Origin: Saccharum officinarum
Lineage: Eukaryota > Streptophyta > Magnoliopsida > Poales > Poaceae
Direction: 5' to 3'
NCBI GenBank assembly: GCA_020631735.1
Contig: CM036223.1
Span: 4,998,191-5,062,190 of the forward strand
Length of the DNA: 64,000 nucleotides
In this document: one piece after another, positions 47,401 to 58,907 of the stretch
Position numbering within the stretch: position 1 is the first letter of the stretch
How the letters are laid out: every line of letters starts with the position of its first letter
Position numbers and translations under genes: made by a program
The notes under the pieces: model-generated
Databases searched by the model: none
Told to the model about the DNA's origin: nothing
What the model saw: the letters and a program-made list of their open reading frames with translations, nothing else

Positions 47401-47985
47401 AGGTTTTATGGAATTGATTTTGTCGATGAGGCAGAGAAAAAGGTCCGTGTTATCCAACAAAACATGCAAGCTGCACAGTCTCGTCAGAAGAGTTATGCAG
47501 ACAAGAGAAGAAGAACATTGGAGTTCCAAGTAGGTGACTATGTCTATTTGAAGGTTACCCCAATGAAGAAGAAATGGTTCGGAATCAAGAAGAAACTGTC
47601 TGCAAGATATATAGGACCATACCAGATCGTAGAGAAAAAGGGTCCCATGGCGTACAAGTTGCAGTTACCAGAAGAGATGAGTTCGATATTTCCCGTTTTT
47701 CACGTATCCCAACTGAAGAAGTGTCTGCGTGTTCCAGAGGAGAGGATAGAACCTCAGGGTATTCGGATCAAGGCAGACTTGGAGTATCGCGAGCAACCGG
47801 TTCGAGTCCTGGATACTAAGGACCGAGTCACTCGAAATAAAGTGGTCACAACCTACAAGATTCAATGGAGCCACCATGATGAGAGCGATGCTTCTTGGGA
47901 AACGGGAGAATATCTTCAAACCGCGTATAAAGCTTTTTACGATAAGTGGTTCGTAACTTCAAATCTCGGGACGAGATTCTTATGA
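44470..47985 (+). CDS. pol: Chromovirus Pol polyprotein with C-terminal chromodomain-like region
   Basis: 1171 codons without interruption. Zinc knuckle [14 protein letters not shown] (residues 24-37). Aspartic protease [14 protein letters not shown] (about 80-93). RT with [41 protein letters not shown] and the catalytic FIDDILIYS (about 395-403). RNase [18 protein letters not shown] with [18 protein letters not shown]. Integrase HHCC finger ([22 protein letters not shown]) and DDE core: [36 protein letters not shown] region [13 protein letters not shown]. The C-terminus [13 protein letters not shown], then [20 protein letters not shown] and ASWETGEYL is a chromodomain-like module, which in chromoviruses is thought to steer integration to heterochromatin marks. 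Normal length for the clade; apparently functional. Confidence 0.95.
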   Translation: MALPQAKTGQGSSSGTMAQVKGPCFNCNQLGHFAKYCPYPKKQQTQYQARVHHTTVDDIPEGEPVTAGMFSINNHPAVVLFDSGSSHSFVSQAFVKRHEQNIVELECAYKISSAGADLLTNQIVQGVTQNIANRQYKLNLIVMPGLVLDVIMGVNWMNQMGVVIDVGGRSISLKEPSGEGTFRVVLPRRVDLASTSCAIQTTLLVQIPVVCEFPDVFPEELPGLPPDREVEFAIELIPGTAPISRRPYRMPPNELAELKKQLQDLLRKGLIRPSSSEWGCPALFVKKKKDNSLRMCVDYRPLNAVTIKNKYPLPRIDILFDQLSKAKVFSKIDLRSGYHQIKIRPQDVPKTAFSTRYGLYEYLVMSFGLTNAPAYFMYLMNSVFMPELDKFVIVFIDDILIYSENEEEHAEHLRIVLTRLREHRLYAKFSKCEFWLRTVPFLGHVLSENGISVDPSKVQEVMNWKSPISVNEVRSFLGLAGYYRRFIPDFSKIAKPMTSLLQKDHKFVWTEECEAAFCTLRKLLTTAPVLAQPDIDKPFDVFCDASKNGLGCVLMQNGKIIAYASRQLRKHEVNYPTHDLELAAVVHALKIWRHYLLGNVCNIFTDHKSLKYIFTQSELNMRQRRWLELIKDYNLNVHYHPGKANVVADALSRKSHAIDVQPLFEEGFNLLHPAMLHNIQVSCTLESQIIDGQKTDKGIFHIKERMKREPTKHFRLDDQGVLWFKDRLVVHKDRELKNKLMDEAHHSKLSIHPESSKMYQDLRPCYWWTKMKKEIATYVARCDMCCRVKALHMRPAGLLQPLSVPDWKWDDISMDFITGLPTTQKGHDSIWVIVDRLTKTAHFLHVKTTFRPSQYAEKYIAEIVRLHGIPKTIVSDRGSQFTSHFWEHLHQGLGTSLIRSTAYHPQTDGQTERVNAVLEDMLRACVLSSRGSWESWLPLAEFAYNNSYQESIKMAPFEALYGRKCRTPLNWVEPGERRFYGIDFVDEAEKKVRVIQQNMQAAQSRQKSYADKRRRTLEFQVGDYVYLKVTPMKKKWFGIKKKLSARYIGPYQIVEKKGPMAYKLQLPEEMSSIFPVFHVSQLKKCLRVPEERIEPQGIRIKADLEYREQPVRVLDTKDRVTRNKVVTTYKIQWSHHDESDASWETGEYLQTAYKAFYDKWFVTSNLGTRFL

Positions 47986-47996
47986 GGGGGGAGGGC
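47985..47996 (+). promoter_or_regulatory. Polypurine tract of the chromovirus
   Basis: AGGGGGGAGGGC directly before the LTR start TGTAACACC. Confidence 0.85.
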
Positions 47997-50900
47997 TGTA
48001 ACACCCCTGGGTGTTAAGCATGCATTATCATTCAAAGCATAAGCATTCAACATCATTGCATGATTAGCGTTATTTGAATTGTAGCTCTTTCAAATTTAAT
48101 TTGAAAAACAAATAAATGGGAACCCTAAGTTTGATATAAGTGTTAAAAAGTTGGTGAACTTTTGAGAAGTAGCAATTTTAAATAATCTAGAATAAATCAA
48201 CTTGATTATTGGAGCAAATTTTAAATTCAAGTTTTCCTCAAATTCTGTTTTAAAAAAATATTCTAAATAAATGAGTTTTTGATTTTAAATTAGCTTTAAA
48301 TCTCAAATTCAAAATCTATTGAGAATTTTGAAAAGTGCTCTATATGAAAGTTGTAGAGAATAAAATTTTGAACAACTTTTATTTTGGGCCAAATTTCTGA
48401 AAACCTCTTTTTCATCTCCAAATTCAATTTTGAAACAAAGAATTAAATCTGAAAATATTTTGAAAAAAAGAAAAATCAGATTTTCGCCTTAGTGGGCTTC
48501 GGCTTCCCTTTCGGCCCAGCGTCGCTGGCGGCCCGGCCCGCGCCTGCGTCTTCTCCCTCCCGCTCCCGCGCGCGCGCCCGCGCGTGGCGTCGTGGCGCCG
48601 CGGCAGCGTTCGGCCGCCGCGTGGCCTCACGCCGTCGGAGCCGCGCGACACGCGCCCTGCGGCCCCCGCAGCGTCCGCGCCCGCTTACCCCCCCTCCGCG
48701 CGCTCGTCCTCCTCGGTTGCTCCCTCCATTCTCCCTCGCCCGCCCACAGCAGCAGCAGCAGAGCTCCGCCTCGCCATCGCCGGCGCCCGAGCTCCGCAAC
48801 CGCCTTAGCCGCCGCTCCGGCTCACCGCCTCCGTCTTCGCCCTCGCTGCGCCTTTCCATGGTGCATCCGGTGCTCGCCACAGCCCGCTAGGATTCGGCCT
48901 CCACCCGCGGTAATGGCTCGCCGGAGTTTCGGCTAAGCTCACCGGAGTGACCCGCTCCGTGGGCCGCACCCCTCCACGCCACTTCTCGCCCACTTCTCGA
49001 GCGCACGAGCACCGCACTTGCACCGCGAAGCTTGCTGACCTCACCGCGCAGCTCCTCTCGGTCGGAGCTGGCCGGCCGACGGCGTCCCGCGCCGCCGAGC
49101 CGCCATGCTCGTCGACGAGCTCGATGCCGAGCTCGTCTGGCCACCCACTAGGCACCACTGGGTTCGCGTCGATGAGAGGAGCACGTTGGTGCCCTCCCCG
49201 TCGTCGGAGGACTCGCCGGCGGCGAGATCCCGGCGGTCCACACCGCCTCTGGCCGACTGCGGCTGACGGGTGGGCCCGTCTGACCCATGGGTCCCGCCTG
49301 TCTGTCTCAGCGTTTCGGTTCCGGGTGTCACAGCGGGGTGCACGTAGCGTTTAAGGCCGGTTTTGATTTTCGGTTTTAAAGAAATTGATTTCCAGAAAAT
49401 CTGAAAAAGGCTTCCAAAAATTGTATCTCAAGATTTATAGCTCCAAAAATCATGAAACAAATTGTGAAATGTTCTTTTTGAATAGATCTACAGTTTAAAA
49501 ATATCTCATGTTATTTTTGTGACACTCTACTGTGCAATTTTATTTAATTGTTATATATGCTGTTATCTTAGAAAAAGTGTAGTAAATAAAATAATAAAGG
49601 GAAAAATATGATTCTTGTTACATTAGTCTTTATTAGTGATGTACTTTCTAGGAAAAATGCCAGTGAAGCATGTTCTGTGGAAAAATTTTGAAGTGTAGTT
49701 CAAATGCTTTTAATTGGTAATATCTGTTATTTTTAGTAGAGAGCAAAATTTGTATACAACATACATCTGATAATTTTTGTAGTATGTTGGTTTACTGTTA
49801 GTAACCTAAGAAAATTGTGAAATCTGTTGTTTGACACTTTTTCTAGTATAAAATAATTTCATGCTCACAATTAGGCTATAACTTGTTTATTTTGTACAGG
49901 CAGTTTTACTTGTGCAATTCTCATGAAAATTTAGTGGTAGGTTAGTTAGGGTAAGAGTAGTCTACTGTAATTTTTGTAGATTTTTATCTACACCAGAGAT
50001 AGGTGTTGTTGTGTAACCCTAGCTAAATAGGGAATAAAAGATTATTCTTTATGAGAAATTGAGAGAAATAAAATATGTTTGGTGTATCTTTGAAGCATCA
50101 TGATGCCTTGCTGATGTTATGGATGAGTTAGGTTGGTAAGCTTTGGTAGCTTAGGTTCACTTGTATGTGTAGATGGTAGGCTAACTAATAGAAGGATAAG
50201 GTGTATGTTTTAGGTTACATGTTCTTGGATGACGTTGACTACCTTGTAGAAGAAATAATTATATTCAAACTGCTCATTCCATGTGCTCATCTGCATCTCA
50301 TGTCATCAAAGCACTCCACCACAATTCGATGCATTCTTCGCATGTTTCCTTATGCACTTGCATCATACAGGATCGCAGGAGGAGTCGCAGGTAGCAGTAC
50401 CGGAGGAGCAGGCTTGGACGGATCAGCAGGAACCCCAGGCACAGGAGGTGCCTGAGGAGGAAGAGTCAGGCGAGGAACTGCCAGAGTGCGTTGACCACCA
50501 TCCTAGCTCGTTCGAAAAAGGCAAGCCCCGGAGCATTTTAAGTCTCCTAAATTTATAAAAAGTTACTCCTTATTACATGAGTTATAGTTATATATTGTTG
50601 CACTAAGTTATAGGAGTTGAGTGAAACCGTTGTTGCATTATTACCTTGGCCACCGGATTATCTTTTACCCTGTTAGGTCAGGATCGAGTAAATTGCTTAG
50701 CCATGCTTAGACCGGTAGAAGTCGGGTGATTTCCTGTCACCTGCGAGTTATAGGTGGATACCGGGTTATGGTTAGCTGTAATTGTGATCATGAAAAGTAA
50801 CCAAGTGTTGATGGATAAACGGAGACCGGGCGGAGTCTTATAGGGTTTTGGACTATAGTGATTCCGTCTGTGTCAGTTAAGGACCGATCGTTGCTCGTCC

Positions 50901-52012
50901 CTCTTGTCATGTTGAACGCATGCCTCACATTTAGCTGGCCGAATAAAGTACCTTTCGACCGCGAAGCTAGTGACACTTTTTGAGCCGGGATAAACTCGGG
51001 TTGGCAGACTGGTGTGGAAGGGGGGTAACGGGGACGCGAAGAGTGAGCCCAAGGTGCGTCCTGGCAGTCGGGCGGTCCCTGGGTAGTGCGATCCATGATT
51101 GTTATCCCGCGGCTTCTCGGAAAGTGTCATTGGTGATCTACGCGACCCTGACGGGGGAAGCATGGTTTGTGTGAGGAATAAATCTCCAGCTGGATAGGAA
51201 TTCGATTCGAATCGCCGTCGCTCCCGGTTAGTGAGCACTTGACTCGAGCTATGGCATCGTAGTTTTAATGATGGAAAACGGATGGTTATGTGGATAATGT
51301 TGGAAAGGCTAAACCTGAGATGGTAATCTTTGATGTTAATGGTTAATCAAGTGTTTGTTTTAGTCATAGGTGCTCATTTAGCATGAATAGGTTGTCCTAA
51401 AAATAATGCTAAAGATACTTATCCTTAGTCATTCATAATAACTTGTGCTTTTCGCAAAAGAGTCAAGCCAATCCACTATGTAAAGCCTTGCATGCTCCTT
51501 GGTGTCATGTTATTTCTGGTTTATGACGGGTAAGTCTAGCTGAGTACATTCTCGTACTCAGGGCGTTGTTCCCATTGTTGTTGCAGATGGTCAGATGTAC
51601 TACGGGTACTGCTCCAACTGTCTGTATCCGGCGATGGGTGACAACTAGGACCTTGGGCAAGGGTCTTTCTGTTTGTCTTATCTACTGCTTTTGTGGACCA
51701 TGACTATCGACTGGCACTGTAACTGAACTAAGTGTGTGTGCGTAAAATTATTTGCTTCCGCTACTTTATGTTGAACTATGTTGTAACAACTTTTATTTCC
51801 GAACTCCGATGTATCCTACCTGTTTGATCAGATTTATGTATCGTGTGAACTGTGGCTGCTAAATCAGTACGATCTTGGTTGTATGTTAGTGGTTTTGAAA
51901 TCCTTCGTGATTTCACGGAATCTCGGGTTATACGGGCTTAAGTTTGTTAAATTAACCGCCTCGGTGGAAGATTTTCTTACTTAATTTCGTATAATTACGT
52001 TGATCCGTTACA
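47997..52012 (+). repeat. 3' LTR of the chromovirus, 4016 bp
   Basis: Runs from TGTAACACCCCTGGGTGTTAAG to GATCCGTTACA, with TGTAAC/GTTACA inverted ends. About 480 bp in there is a GC-rich island (48480-49350) with many overlapping meaningless frames. AT-rich DNA follows, then an acidic mini-ORF (50371-50558) and a 1.4-kb conserved non-coding block. The same modular order recurs in the LTRs at 54223-58201 and 58908-64000. Confidence 0.93.
50371..50558 (+). CDS. Acidic mini-ORF inside the LTR
   Basis: Directly after CATCATACAG (acceptor-like) one frame reads SQEESQVAVPEEQAW, QEVPEEEESGEELPECVD and SSFEKGKPRSILSLL, then stops. The antisense frame at 55662-55859 in the related solo LTR gives VAVPEK, QEVPEVDEEVGEDLEECPD and SSFERGKPRSILSLLLY: the same order of acidic block, Cys-x-Asp and GKPRSILSLL end. 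The third LTR keeps GKPRSIISLLLY near 62880. The 5' LTR copy is frameshifted. Could be a spliced 3' exon of a small protein or a chance frame in a conserved RNA region. Confidence 0.4.
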
Positions 52013-52329
52013 AGTACATGCACATCCAAACAAGGCCTATGAGTAGAACTTTTGCTTGATCGACTATGCTACAAACAGGAGCTGCACCGTCTATGTGGCT
52101 ACATGCATGAAGTAGAAGGTAGTTGGATTCCTAAAGCGGCAGCTTCAAACACACCAGAGGGAGTGCAGATGATCATAACCTATGAAACCTACCCATCTCT
52201 AGCTAGCTGCTGCCCCTTCACTGCTACGAGCCTACCACTGCTAGGGTTGGAGTGCACTGTATACTTCCCTGGATGACAGAAGGTCCAACCATCTAAAATA
52301 TTCACTACTCGGATACTACCGTGGTGTGC
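52013..52329. other. Right flank of the chromovirus
   Basis: Starts with AGTAC, the expected target duplication. A 74-codon frame at 52052-52276 has no family features. Confidence 0.4.
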
Positions 52330-53004
52330 TCATGTTAGAAGCTGTTCCATCCCTGGCATCCCTATGTGTACAAATCCTAGCCTCACTCCAATTGTTTCAC
52401 TCCCCCCTTGCATTACACAAAAGCCCTCGCCTTGCAAAGTCCCCACCTCCACCTCTCCATCGGTGCCCATGACGAGCGTTCCCATGAAGCGCTCTAGGTC
52501 CTCCTCGAGGAACCGTGGCCGGGCTCCGGTCCACGCTTCCTCCAATGCGCTTGTGCACCCCGCTTCAATGCCTACTCGTACCCTTCTTGACTGCTGGTAC
52601 CCGTCGAGCTCCCACACACTATCTCCTAGGCTACCATTTGTCTCCCCGTCGCCCACGATGACACCGTTAACGCCACCGGCACCATTGGTTCCCTCGCCAC
52701 TGCCCCTCCTAGTGCGGTCCACCTCGCCGTCGTCATAGACCCCATCGTGGTCCCGCGCGCCGTCTCCTAGGCTATCATTGGTCTCCCCATCACCCACGAC
52801 AATGAAGTTGACGCCACCGGTACCGGTGGTTCGCTCGCCATCACTGATCCCTGTGTGGTCCACCTCGCCGTCATCGTAGGCCCTGTCGTGGTCCCGCATG
52901 CCATCTCCTAGGCTATCATTGGTCTCCCCATCGCCCACAACAATGACGTTGACACCACCGATACGGGTAGTTCGCTCGCCATCACCGATCCCGGTGCGGT
53001 CCAC
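52330..53004 (-). CDS. Repeat-containing antisense ORF, product unknown
   Basis: 225 codons. The N-terminal two thirds consist of about three 47-residue units, each with DGERTT or GEGTNG, GGVN, VVGDGETNDSLGD and HD-x-x-YDDGEVD, rich in Gly and Asp. The C-terminal part is non-repetitive (LEEAWTGARPRFLEEDLERF). The frame stays open across all copies, which argues for past selection or recent expansion. Upstream on the same strand (53005-53190) related text continues (PWGAEIRSSDGELDHDG) but a stop near 53085 separates a second similar piece. No known family; possibly the disordered N-terminus of a transposase-type protein. Confidence 0.4.
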   Translation of the reverse strand: MDRTGIGDGERTTRIGGVNVIVVGDGETNDSLGDGMRDHDRAYDDGEVDHTGISDGERTTGTGGVNFIVVGDGETNDSLGDGARDHDGVYDDGEVDRTRRGSGEGTNGAGGVNGVIVGDGETNGSLGDSVWELDGYQQSRRVRVGIEAGCTSALEEAWTGARPRFLEEDLERFMGTLVMGTDGEVEVGTLQGEGFCVMQGGSETIGVRLGFVHIGMPGMEQLLT

Positions 53005-53080
53005 CTCACCGTTGTCGGTGGCCCCATCGTGGTCGAGCTCGCCGTCGCTGGATCTAATCTCGGCGCCCCACGGTTGGAGC
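52600..53080. repeat. Minisatellite of about 141 bp, three-plus units
   Basis: TCTCCTAGGCTA-CATT recurs near 52621, 52765 and 52906, each followed by TGTCTCCCC-TCGCCCAC or a close variant and a GCGGTCCACCTC-like block. The period of about 141 bp equals 47 codons, so the frame is conserved. Confidence 0.85.
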
Positions 53081-53189
53081 TAGTCTCCTCCATCATTACG
53101 GTCCCGCTCGCTGTCCGCTGAGCACATGTCTGAGGGCTCTATGGTGGTGTCCCCGTCGTGGTCCAACTCGCCTTCACCGGATCCAGTCC

Positions 53190-54222
53190 CGGCGCCCCAC
53201 GGCGGGAGCAAGTGAAGTGATCCTCTGGTTCGACGTGGCAGAGAGGTTTGCTGCTTTCAACCCAGGCAGGTTTACCTGCTTGCAGGCATTGGATTTTGAT
53301 CGTGCCTGTTGGTACCCTTGTTGTATGACTTTCTTGAGCTGTGGGATGGCACTGCTCATTAAATTAATTAGTAATATCAAGTCAACTAAATATTTGTTGT
53401 CAGGACGAGTATGCTGTCTGGTGCTCATTAATACTCATTTGTAGATAGAACTAGTATGTTTACATAGTAGTTGTATGACTATGGATAGTGTGGCATGTTT
53501 CTCCTCTTATTATGGTCGATGAAGGCATGGTTATGTAGTCTGAACTCGTATCGTTGCTGTACTCCATATATATATGAAGTTTGGTTTGATGTTATGTTAT
53601 CTTTCTAGTAGCACTGCTCTCCTCTTATTATGCATGTAGCCATGCCTACCAAGACACAGGAATAGGTGCCTAATCTTTTATGCCACCAAAGCACAGTCTG
53701 GCCATGTTGTATTAGATGAGGCCAGACCCGTATATTAGGTGTGCGGCCAGTTCTTTTATGTTGGAGGACATGCAAAATCAACAACCAAAGGACAATCCGC
53801 CCCTCTCATTTTGCCACAGGCCGAACATGCAAAAAAGGGTGCAGAAGCGGAAGGGCAATAAGCTGAGTTAGGCGATGGTTTGAACTTAGTTAATTGTAGT
53901 ATGTATCTAAATGTAAATAATGCTAACTTATATCAATCTATAATTGGCAGAGTCTTCGTTCAGTGTTTACATCAGTTTGTTCATTTCGTCGCAGTGGTGT
54001 TCAGTGTTCAAACAAAGCCATCACCTAAAGTTAAAAAAAGCCATTACCTATGCACCTTCATCAAAAGCATATTCCAAAATATATGAAAGGCACTCAAAAA
54101 TAGTCAAAACCGCCATTAGATTGATTCCTAATATTTATCTGGGTACATGAGGCCATTCGAAATACACCAAAAGTGCACTACAATGCACCCGCCATTGTAC
54201 TACTACTAGTTACTACTACACC
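53190..54222. other. Intergenic DNA, nothing recognised
   Basis: No supported gene. The short frames at 53217-53444 and 53880-54150 lack features. It ends at the ACACC duplication of the solo LTR. Confidence 0.4.
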
Positions 54223-57200
54223 TATAACGGAACCGCCCAATTATACGAAATTAAGTAAGAAAATCACCCGCCATCGCAGATAATTTACCAAACTTAAACC
54301 CGTATAACCCGGTAGTCCATGAAATCGCGAAGGATTTCAAACCAACTCGTATACAAGCCAAGATCGTATTCGGTTCAGCGGTCACCATCACAAGTTACAA
54401 AAAATTTTGCATTGCAAATACATCGGAGTTTAGAACATAAAGTTATTACAACCCAAGTTCATAATAAAGTAGCGAAAGCAATAGTTTAAATCCAACACGC
54501 TCACACTTAGTTTGAAATATAGGGCCAGATACCGATCACATCCACAAAAGCATCGAGTTGAGTACGAGAGTTGACCACGCCCATGGTCCTAATTGTCGCC
54601 CATCGCCGGATGCAGGCAGTTAATGCAATAGCCGTAGCACATTGACCATCTGCAACAACAATGGGAACAACGCCCTGAGTACGAGAAGGTACTCAGCTAG
54701 ACTTACCCGTCTTAAACCAAAATAAGCGACACCAAGGAGTATGCAAGGCTTTCTTTAGTGGGCTAGCTGACTCATTTACGAAAAGCATAAGCTATCATGA
54801 AGAAACCATTTTAAGTACTTTGCATTATCTTTATTAGGACCTATCCATCTAGGTAAGCACCTATACTATAGCAATCACTTGATTAACCAATAACATCCAG
54901 TTACAAATTTAGATTTAGCTTTTCCAATACCATCCAATAACCATCAGTGTTCCATCATAATTACTACGATGCTGTAGCTCGAGTCAAGTGCTCACTATCT
55001 AGGAGCGATGGCGATTCGAATCGATTCCTAACCAGCTGGTGATTTATTTCTCACACAAACCACACTTCCCCCGTTAGGGTCGCTTAGATCACCATGACAC
55101 TTTCCAAGTAGCCACAGGATAACAGTCATGGACCGCACTACCCAAGGACCACCCGACAGCCAGGACGCACCTTGGGCTCACTCTTCGCGTCCCCGTCATA
55201 CCCCCTTTAGCACCAGTCTGCCAATCCGAGTTTATCCTAGCTCAAATAGTGTCACTAGCTTCGCGGTCGAAAGGTACTTTATTCGGCTAGCTAAATGTGA
55301 GGCATGCGTTCAATATGACAAGAGGGACGAGCAACGATCGGTCCTTAATCGACACAGACGGAAAACTAACAGCACCCCAGAACCCTGTCTGGTTGCCTCC
55401 AACTTTTTCGTCTGGTCTCCAATTATCCATCAACACATGGTTAATTCTAGGATATCATCCATTCCATAGCTAAAACCTTCCAGTAACCTCCTATCATTTC
55501 AGGTGACCGGAAATCACCGATCGCTACCGGTCTAAGCAGGGCTAAGCAGTTATTCGATCCCGACCTAACGGAGTAAAAGGGTAATAAGGTAGGCAAGGAT
55601 AGTAATAAATGCATCAACGGTTTCAGTCAACTCCTAAAACTTAATGCAACAATATATAAACTCATATATAGAAAGAATTGCTTTTATAAAGTAGGAGACT
55701 TAGAATGCTCCGGGGCTTGCCTCTTTCGAACGAGCTCGGGCGACGATCCGGACACTCCTCGAGATCCTCACCAACCTCCTCGTCAACCTCAGGCACCTCC
55801 TGAGGTTCGCTCGGCTTCTCGGGAACTGCTACCGGATTCTCTGCTCGTGATCTTGTCATGATGCTTATGTATAAGGGCTAATGCACAAGTGCATTGAAAG
55901 ATGGCGTATGATGATCATGAGACATGCATGCAGATGAACAACTCACATTTCACTTAACAAAGCATGTGCATCACTCCTTTCTGGTACTACTCACACATCA
56001 CAACAAGACATGCATGTAATAACATGTGATGATAAGATCATGGTTCATGCAATATAAGTGAATCAAGTCACATTTAATACATATGGCACCTACTACTCAC
56101 ACACATGGCAATTATGTAACAGCAACATTTGTGAAACATACCAGCAAGTATTTATTGCTCCAAAGATACACCAAATCTTAATTAGGATACTAAGCATGTA
56201 TTAAACAATCATGATTAAACCCTAATTAGCAATAGCATTGAACAGCAACCCCCTATTTCAACATTACATAAAATTCTACAAAAATTACAGTAGACTAAAC
56301 ATAGTATAAATAGGCTACCAAAGAAATTTCATAGCAATTGGATAAGTAGAATATCCTACACAAAAATGACAAAGCACAGGACAGAAATGGACATGAAAAT
56401 ACTTTGTACTATGAAAAGTGTCACGCAACAGATTTAATGACTCTACCATGTTCTACACAGTAAATAAGAACTATACAAAAATTATCATATGCATGTTTTA
56501 TACATATTTTGCTTTCTATCAAAAATAACAAATATAGGCCAATAAAGGCACTTGAACTACACATCCATATTTTTACACAGAACATGCATGGCATATATTT
56601 TTTATATAAACTACACCACATAAGAAGACTAACAAAATTGGAACCATATTTTTCTGAGCAACCTTTGATTTACTATGCATTTCTGAAGTTTAATAGAATT
56701 TACAAGAATAAAATAAAACAATATAGAAAATTATCACAAACTTGTCATGCAGTATTTTTCTAATGTAGATCTACTCATAAGAAGCACATAGAAATTTGTT
56801 TCACCAAATTTGGAGCACTACAGCAGCCTCTAGGATTTTCTAAAGCATTTTTACAAAACTGAAAAGCATTTCTTTTAAAACGGGGAAAAACCCCCAACCC
56901 TAGGTGCTAAGCACACCCGGGTTCGTGCACCCAACGCAGCGCCAGAGTGGCTGACCCGCGGGCCCCTCGTCCCCACCCGTCAGCCGGACAAGGACAGGGG
57001 AGGAGCTCCGCCGCCGGTTTTCTCGCCGGTGGCGAGGTCTCCGGTGGGGCGAGCGGCACACACTGCCTCCCCACGACGAGGCGGATGCATGGGTGGGAGA
57101 GATGGAGGTGGGGATGCACCCTTGCGGTGGCAGCGGCGGACGCCAGCGAGCAGTGGCGGGGTCGCACGGTGGCGACGCCGACTCCGGTCACCTCGGAGCA

Positions 57201-58201
57201 CGGGAAGCGGCGCGATGGCTTCGCGACGCCAAGGAGAGCGCGGAATCGGATGGATGTGGTCCACCAGCGGCTCAAGGCGCCGGCGGGGCTGCTACGGGGA
57301 GCGGCGGCGAGGTGCTCCTGCTACGGCTTTCCAAAGGGAGAAAAGGAGGCGAGAGCGGGTGGAGTGAAGGAGAGTGGATGGGGAAGCGGGGCCTGCTCGG
57401 GCAGGTCATAAGGCGAGGGCAGCGGGTCCGGGCAGACGCGTGCCGGCGGCGTATGGCGACGCGGCGCATGGCTTCTGCCGCGGTCGGCCAGAGCACAGAG
57501 GCGGGGCGCGTTCGCGCACCAAGCGCGGGAAGGAGGTGGGCCGGCCCAGCGGGAGCGGCGTGGGCGCGTCCGCGCGCGTGTGAGCGAAGCGGGCTGGCCC
57601 GAGGCGCGTGGAGCGGGAGCGGGGCGAAGGCGGCCCGGCTGGCTTTGCTGGCGGGCCAAAAGGGTGGCGACGGCCTGATTAACAAAAGAAATTGCTTTTC
57701 TTTTTAATTCTTTTCAAAAACCAAAGCAGTAGCTACTAAACCAACCAAAAGATCAGTTTAGAAACATTTTCACAAGATGACCCAAAAACAAAAGTTGTCC
57801 AGAATTTAATTCTCTACAACTTTACTTAAAGGTTCCTTTTGAAATTCCAAACAATTTTGGATATGGAGTTTAAAGGTTAATTTAAATCTATTTTCACAAA
57901 TTTTCTGGAATATTTTTAAAAGCATATTTTGACAAAACTTCCAAAATAGACTTTGCTCCAAATCTCATGTGAAACATTTCTAAATCATTTGATCAATCAA
58001 ACAAGCATGTTTGTTAACCTAACAAGCAAAACATGGCATAGTCTTATTTAAACAACAATTGCAACATCAATGTTTCACACCTAGGTTTCATATGTTTCAA
58101 TTCCACGTTTCATTTATAAAACATGAATGCTTATGAATGCTTGATGATGTTTATGCTCATGATTTGGAATGCTAATGCATGCTTAACACCGAGGTGTTAC
58201 A
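54223..58201 (-). repeat. Solo chromovirus LTR, 3979 bp, - strand
   Basis: On the - strand it starts TGTAACACCTCGGTGTTAAG (58201) and ends CCGTTATA (54223, expected GTTACA). Perfect 5-bp duplications ACACC flank it (54218-54222 and 58202-58206). It shares modules with the 4-kb LTR: a GC-rich island (56890-57700), the acidic mini-ORF (55662-55859), and conserved text such as GGTAGAAGTC-like, AATCGCCATCG and GCTGAGTACCTTCTCGTACTC. It diverges clearly, so it is a sister family or much older. With no internal region, it formed by LTR-LTR recombination. Confidence 0.93.
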
Positions 58202-58223
58202 ACACCTACTGCTACTGTACTGA

Positions 58224-58658
58224 TTAACACCTACTGATCGACGTCGCTGACCCCGCCGTGGCCGTTGTCGCCGCCCTCCACATTGTCCTACTCCGACGAG
58301 GAGTCATCCTCGTCCTCCACGATCGTGTTGGGGGATGGAGGGTTGAACTTGCGCATCTTGTGGCGTGGTATGGGGGCAAACCCTGGTGGAATGGTCTCGG
58401 TGATGTTGTCCACTCCTCCTCTGGTGCCTCCTCCTTCTCCTCCTCCTCCTCCTCCTTCGCCTCCTCATCCTCCTCCTCTATTGCCGGTGGCGCCTCCTCG
58501 TTATCGTCGTCGTCGACAGGATCCCCATCATCTTTGACGGGCTCCTCTGCCAGGAACGGATACTCCTCATGCTCAAGGCTCGGCGTCGGTTGATTCACCT
58601 CCTTGCCGTCGTCATCTTCGTAGTCAGTGGAATACTTGCAGGATGACCAGTGCCCCAT
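58224..58658 (-). pseudogene. Acidic antisense ORF, product unknown
   Basis: The ATG at 58658 opens MGHWSSCKYSTDYEDDDGKE, then PSLEHEEYPFLAEEP and a very Glu/Asp-rich stretch (residues 45-85). After about residue 92 this frame becomes basic and Pro-rich, while another frame continues with IPPGFAPIPRHKMRKFNPP and VEDEDDSSSE to a stop, so a one-base shift near 58380 is likely. No family recognised. Its 3' flank was contiguous with 54222 before the solo LTR inserted. Confidence 0.4.
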
Positions 58659-58756
58659 TGTTCGCTCTACGCTATACTCGCCGCCGGTGAGTAGGGATCG
58701 GAGGAGGTGATGTGATGGACAGGTAAGTTGAGTACGTATGCGAGAATACCCCAGTC

Positions 58757-58851
58757 AGTGGTGCTCTCCCATAGGATGTGACGCTCGAGGCTCGTCATTT
58801 TAAAGAGGAGAGCCGAGTGGTGCTCTCCCACAGGATGTGACGCTCGAGGCT
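58757..58851. repeat. 36-bp direct repeat, 59-bp period
   Basis: AGTGGTGCTCTCCCATAGGA continuing to CTCGAGGCT at 58757-58792 recurs at 58816-58851 with one change. It lies about 100 bp upstream of the acidic antisense ORF start, so it could be a promoter element of that gene. Confidence 0.85.
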
Positions 58852-58907
58852 TCGCGGTTGGTTGGCATCCCCCGTTTCACACTTTGACCCCTGGGTTTGG
58901 AAACAGT

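Larger units (their letters stand above)
39580..52012 (+). mobile_element. Young Tekay/Del-type chromovirus (Ty3/gypsy)
   Basis: Layout: partial 5' LTR (39580-41325), tRNA-iMet-type primer site, extra ORF (42115-43166), gag-pol (43534-47985), polypurine tract, 3' LTR (47997-52012). The C-terminal chromodomain-like region and pol motifs place it in the Tekay/Del clade. In the shared 1.75 kb the two LTRs differ at only about 20 places by eye, so insertion is recent. Defects seen: one in-frame TAG in gag-pol and one frameshift in the extra ORF. The right flank is AGTAC (52013-52017), the expected target duplication; the left flank is hidden by the gap. Confidence 0.94.

Noticed and set aside
48424..49354. 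Several long overlapping ORFs on both strands in the GC-rich part of the LTR
   Set aside because: Composition-driven frames rich in Arg/Ala/Pro/Ser, present on both strands, without domains; equivalent islands in the other LTRs do not keep the same frames.
56907..57707. ORFs of up to 204 codons in the solo LTR
   Set aside because: Same GC-island effect; overlapping frames on both strands and no conserved motif.
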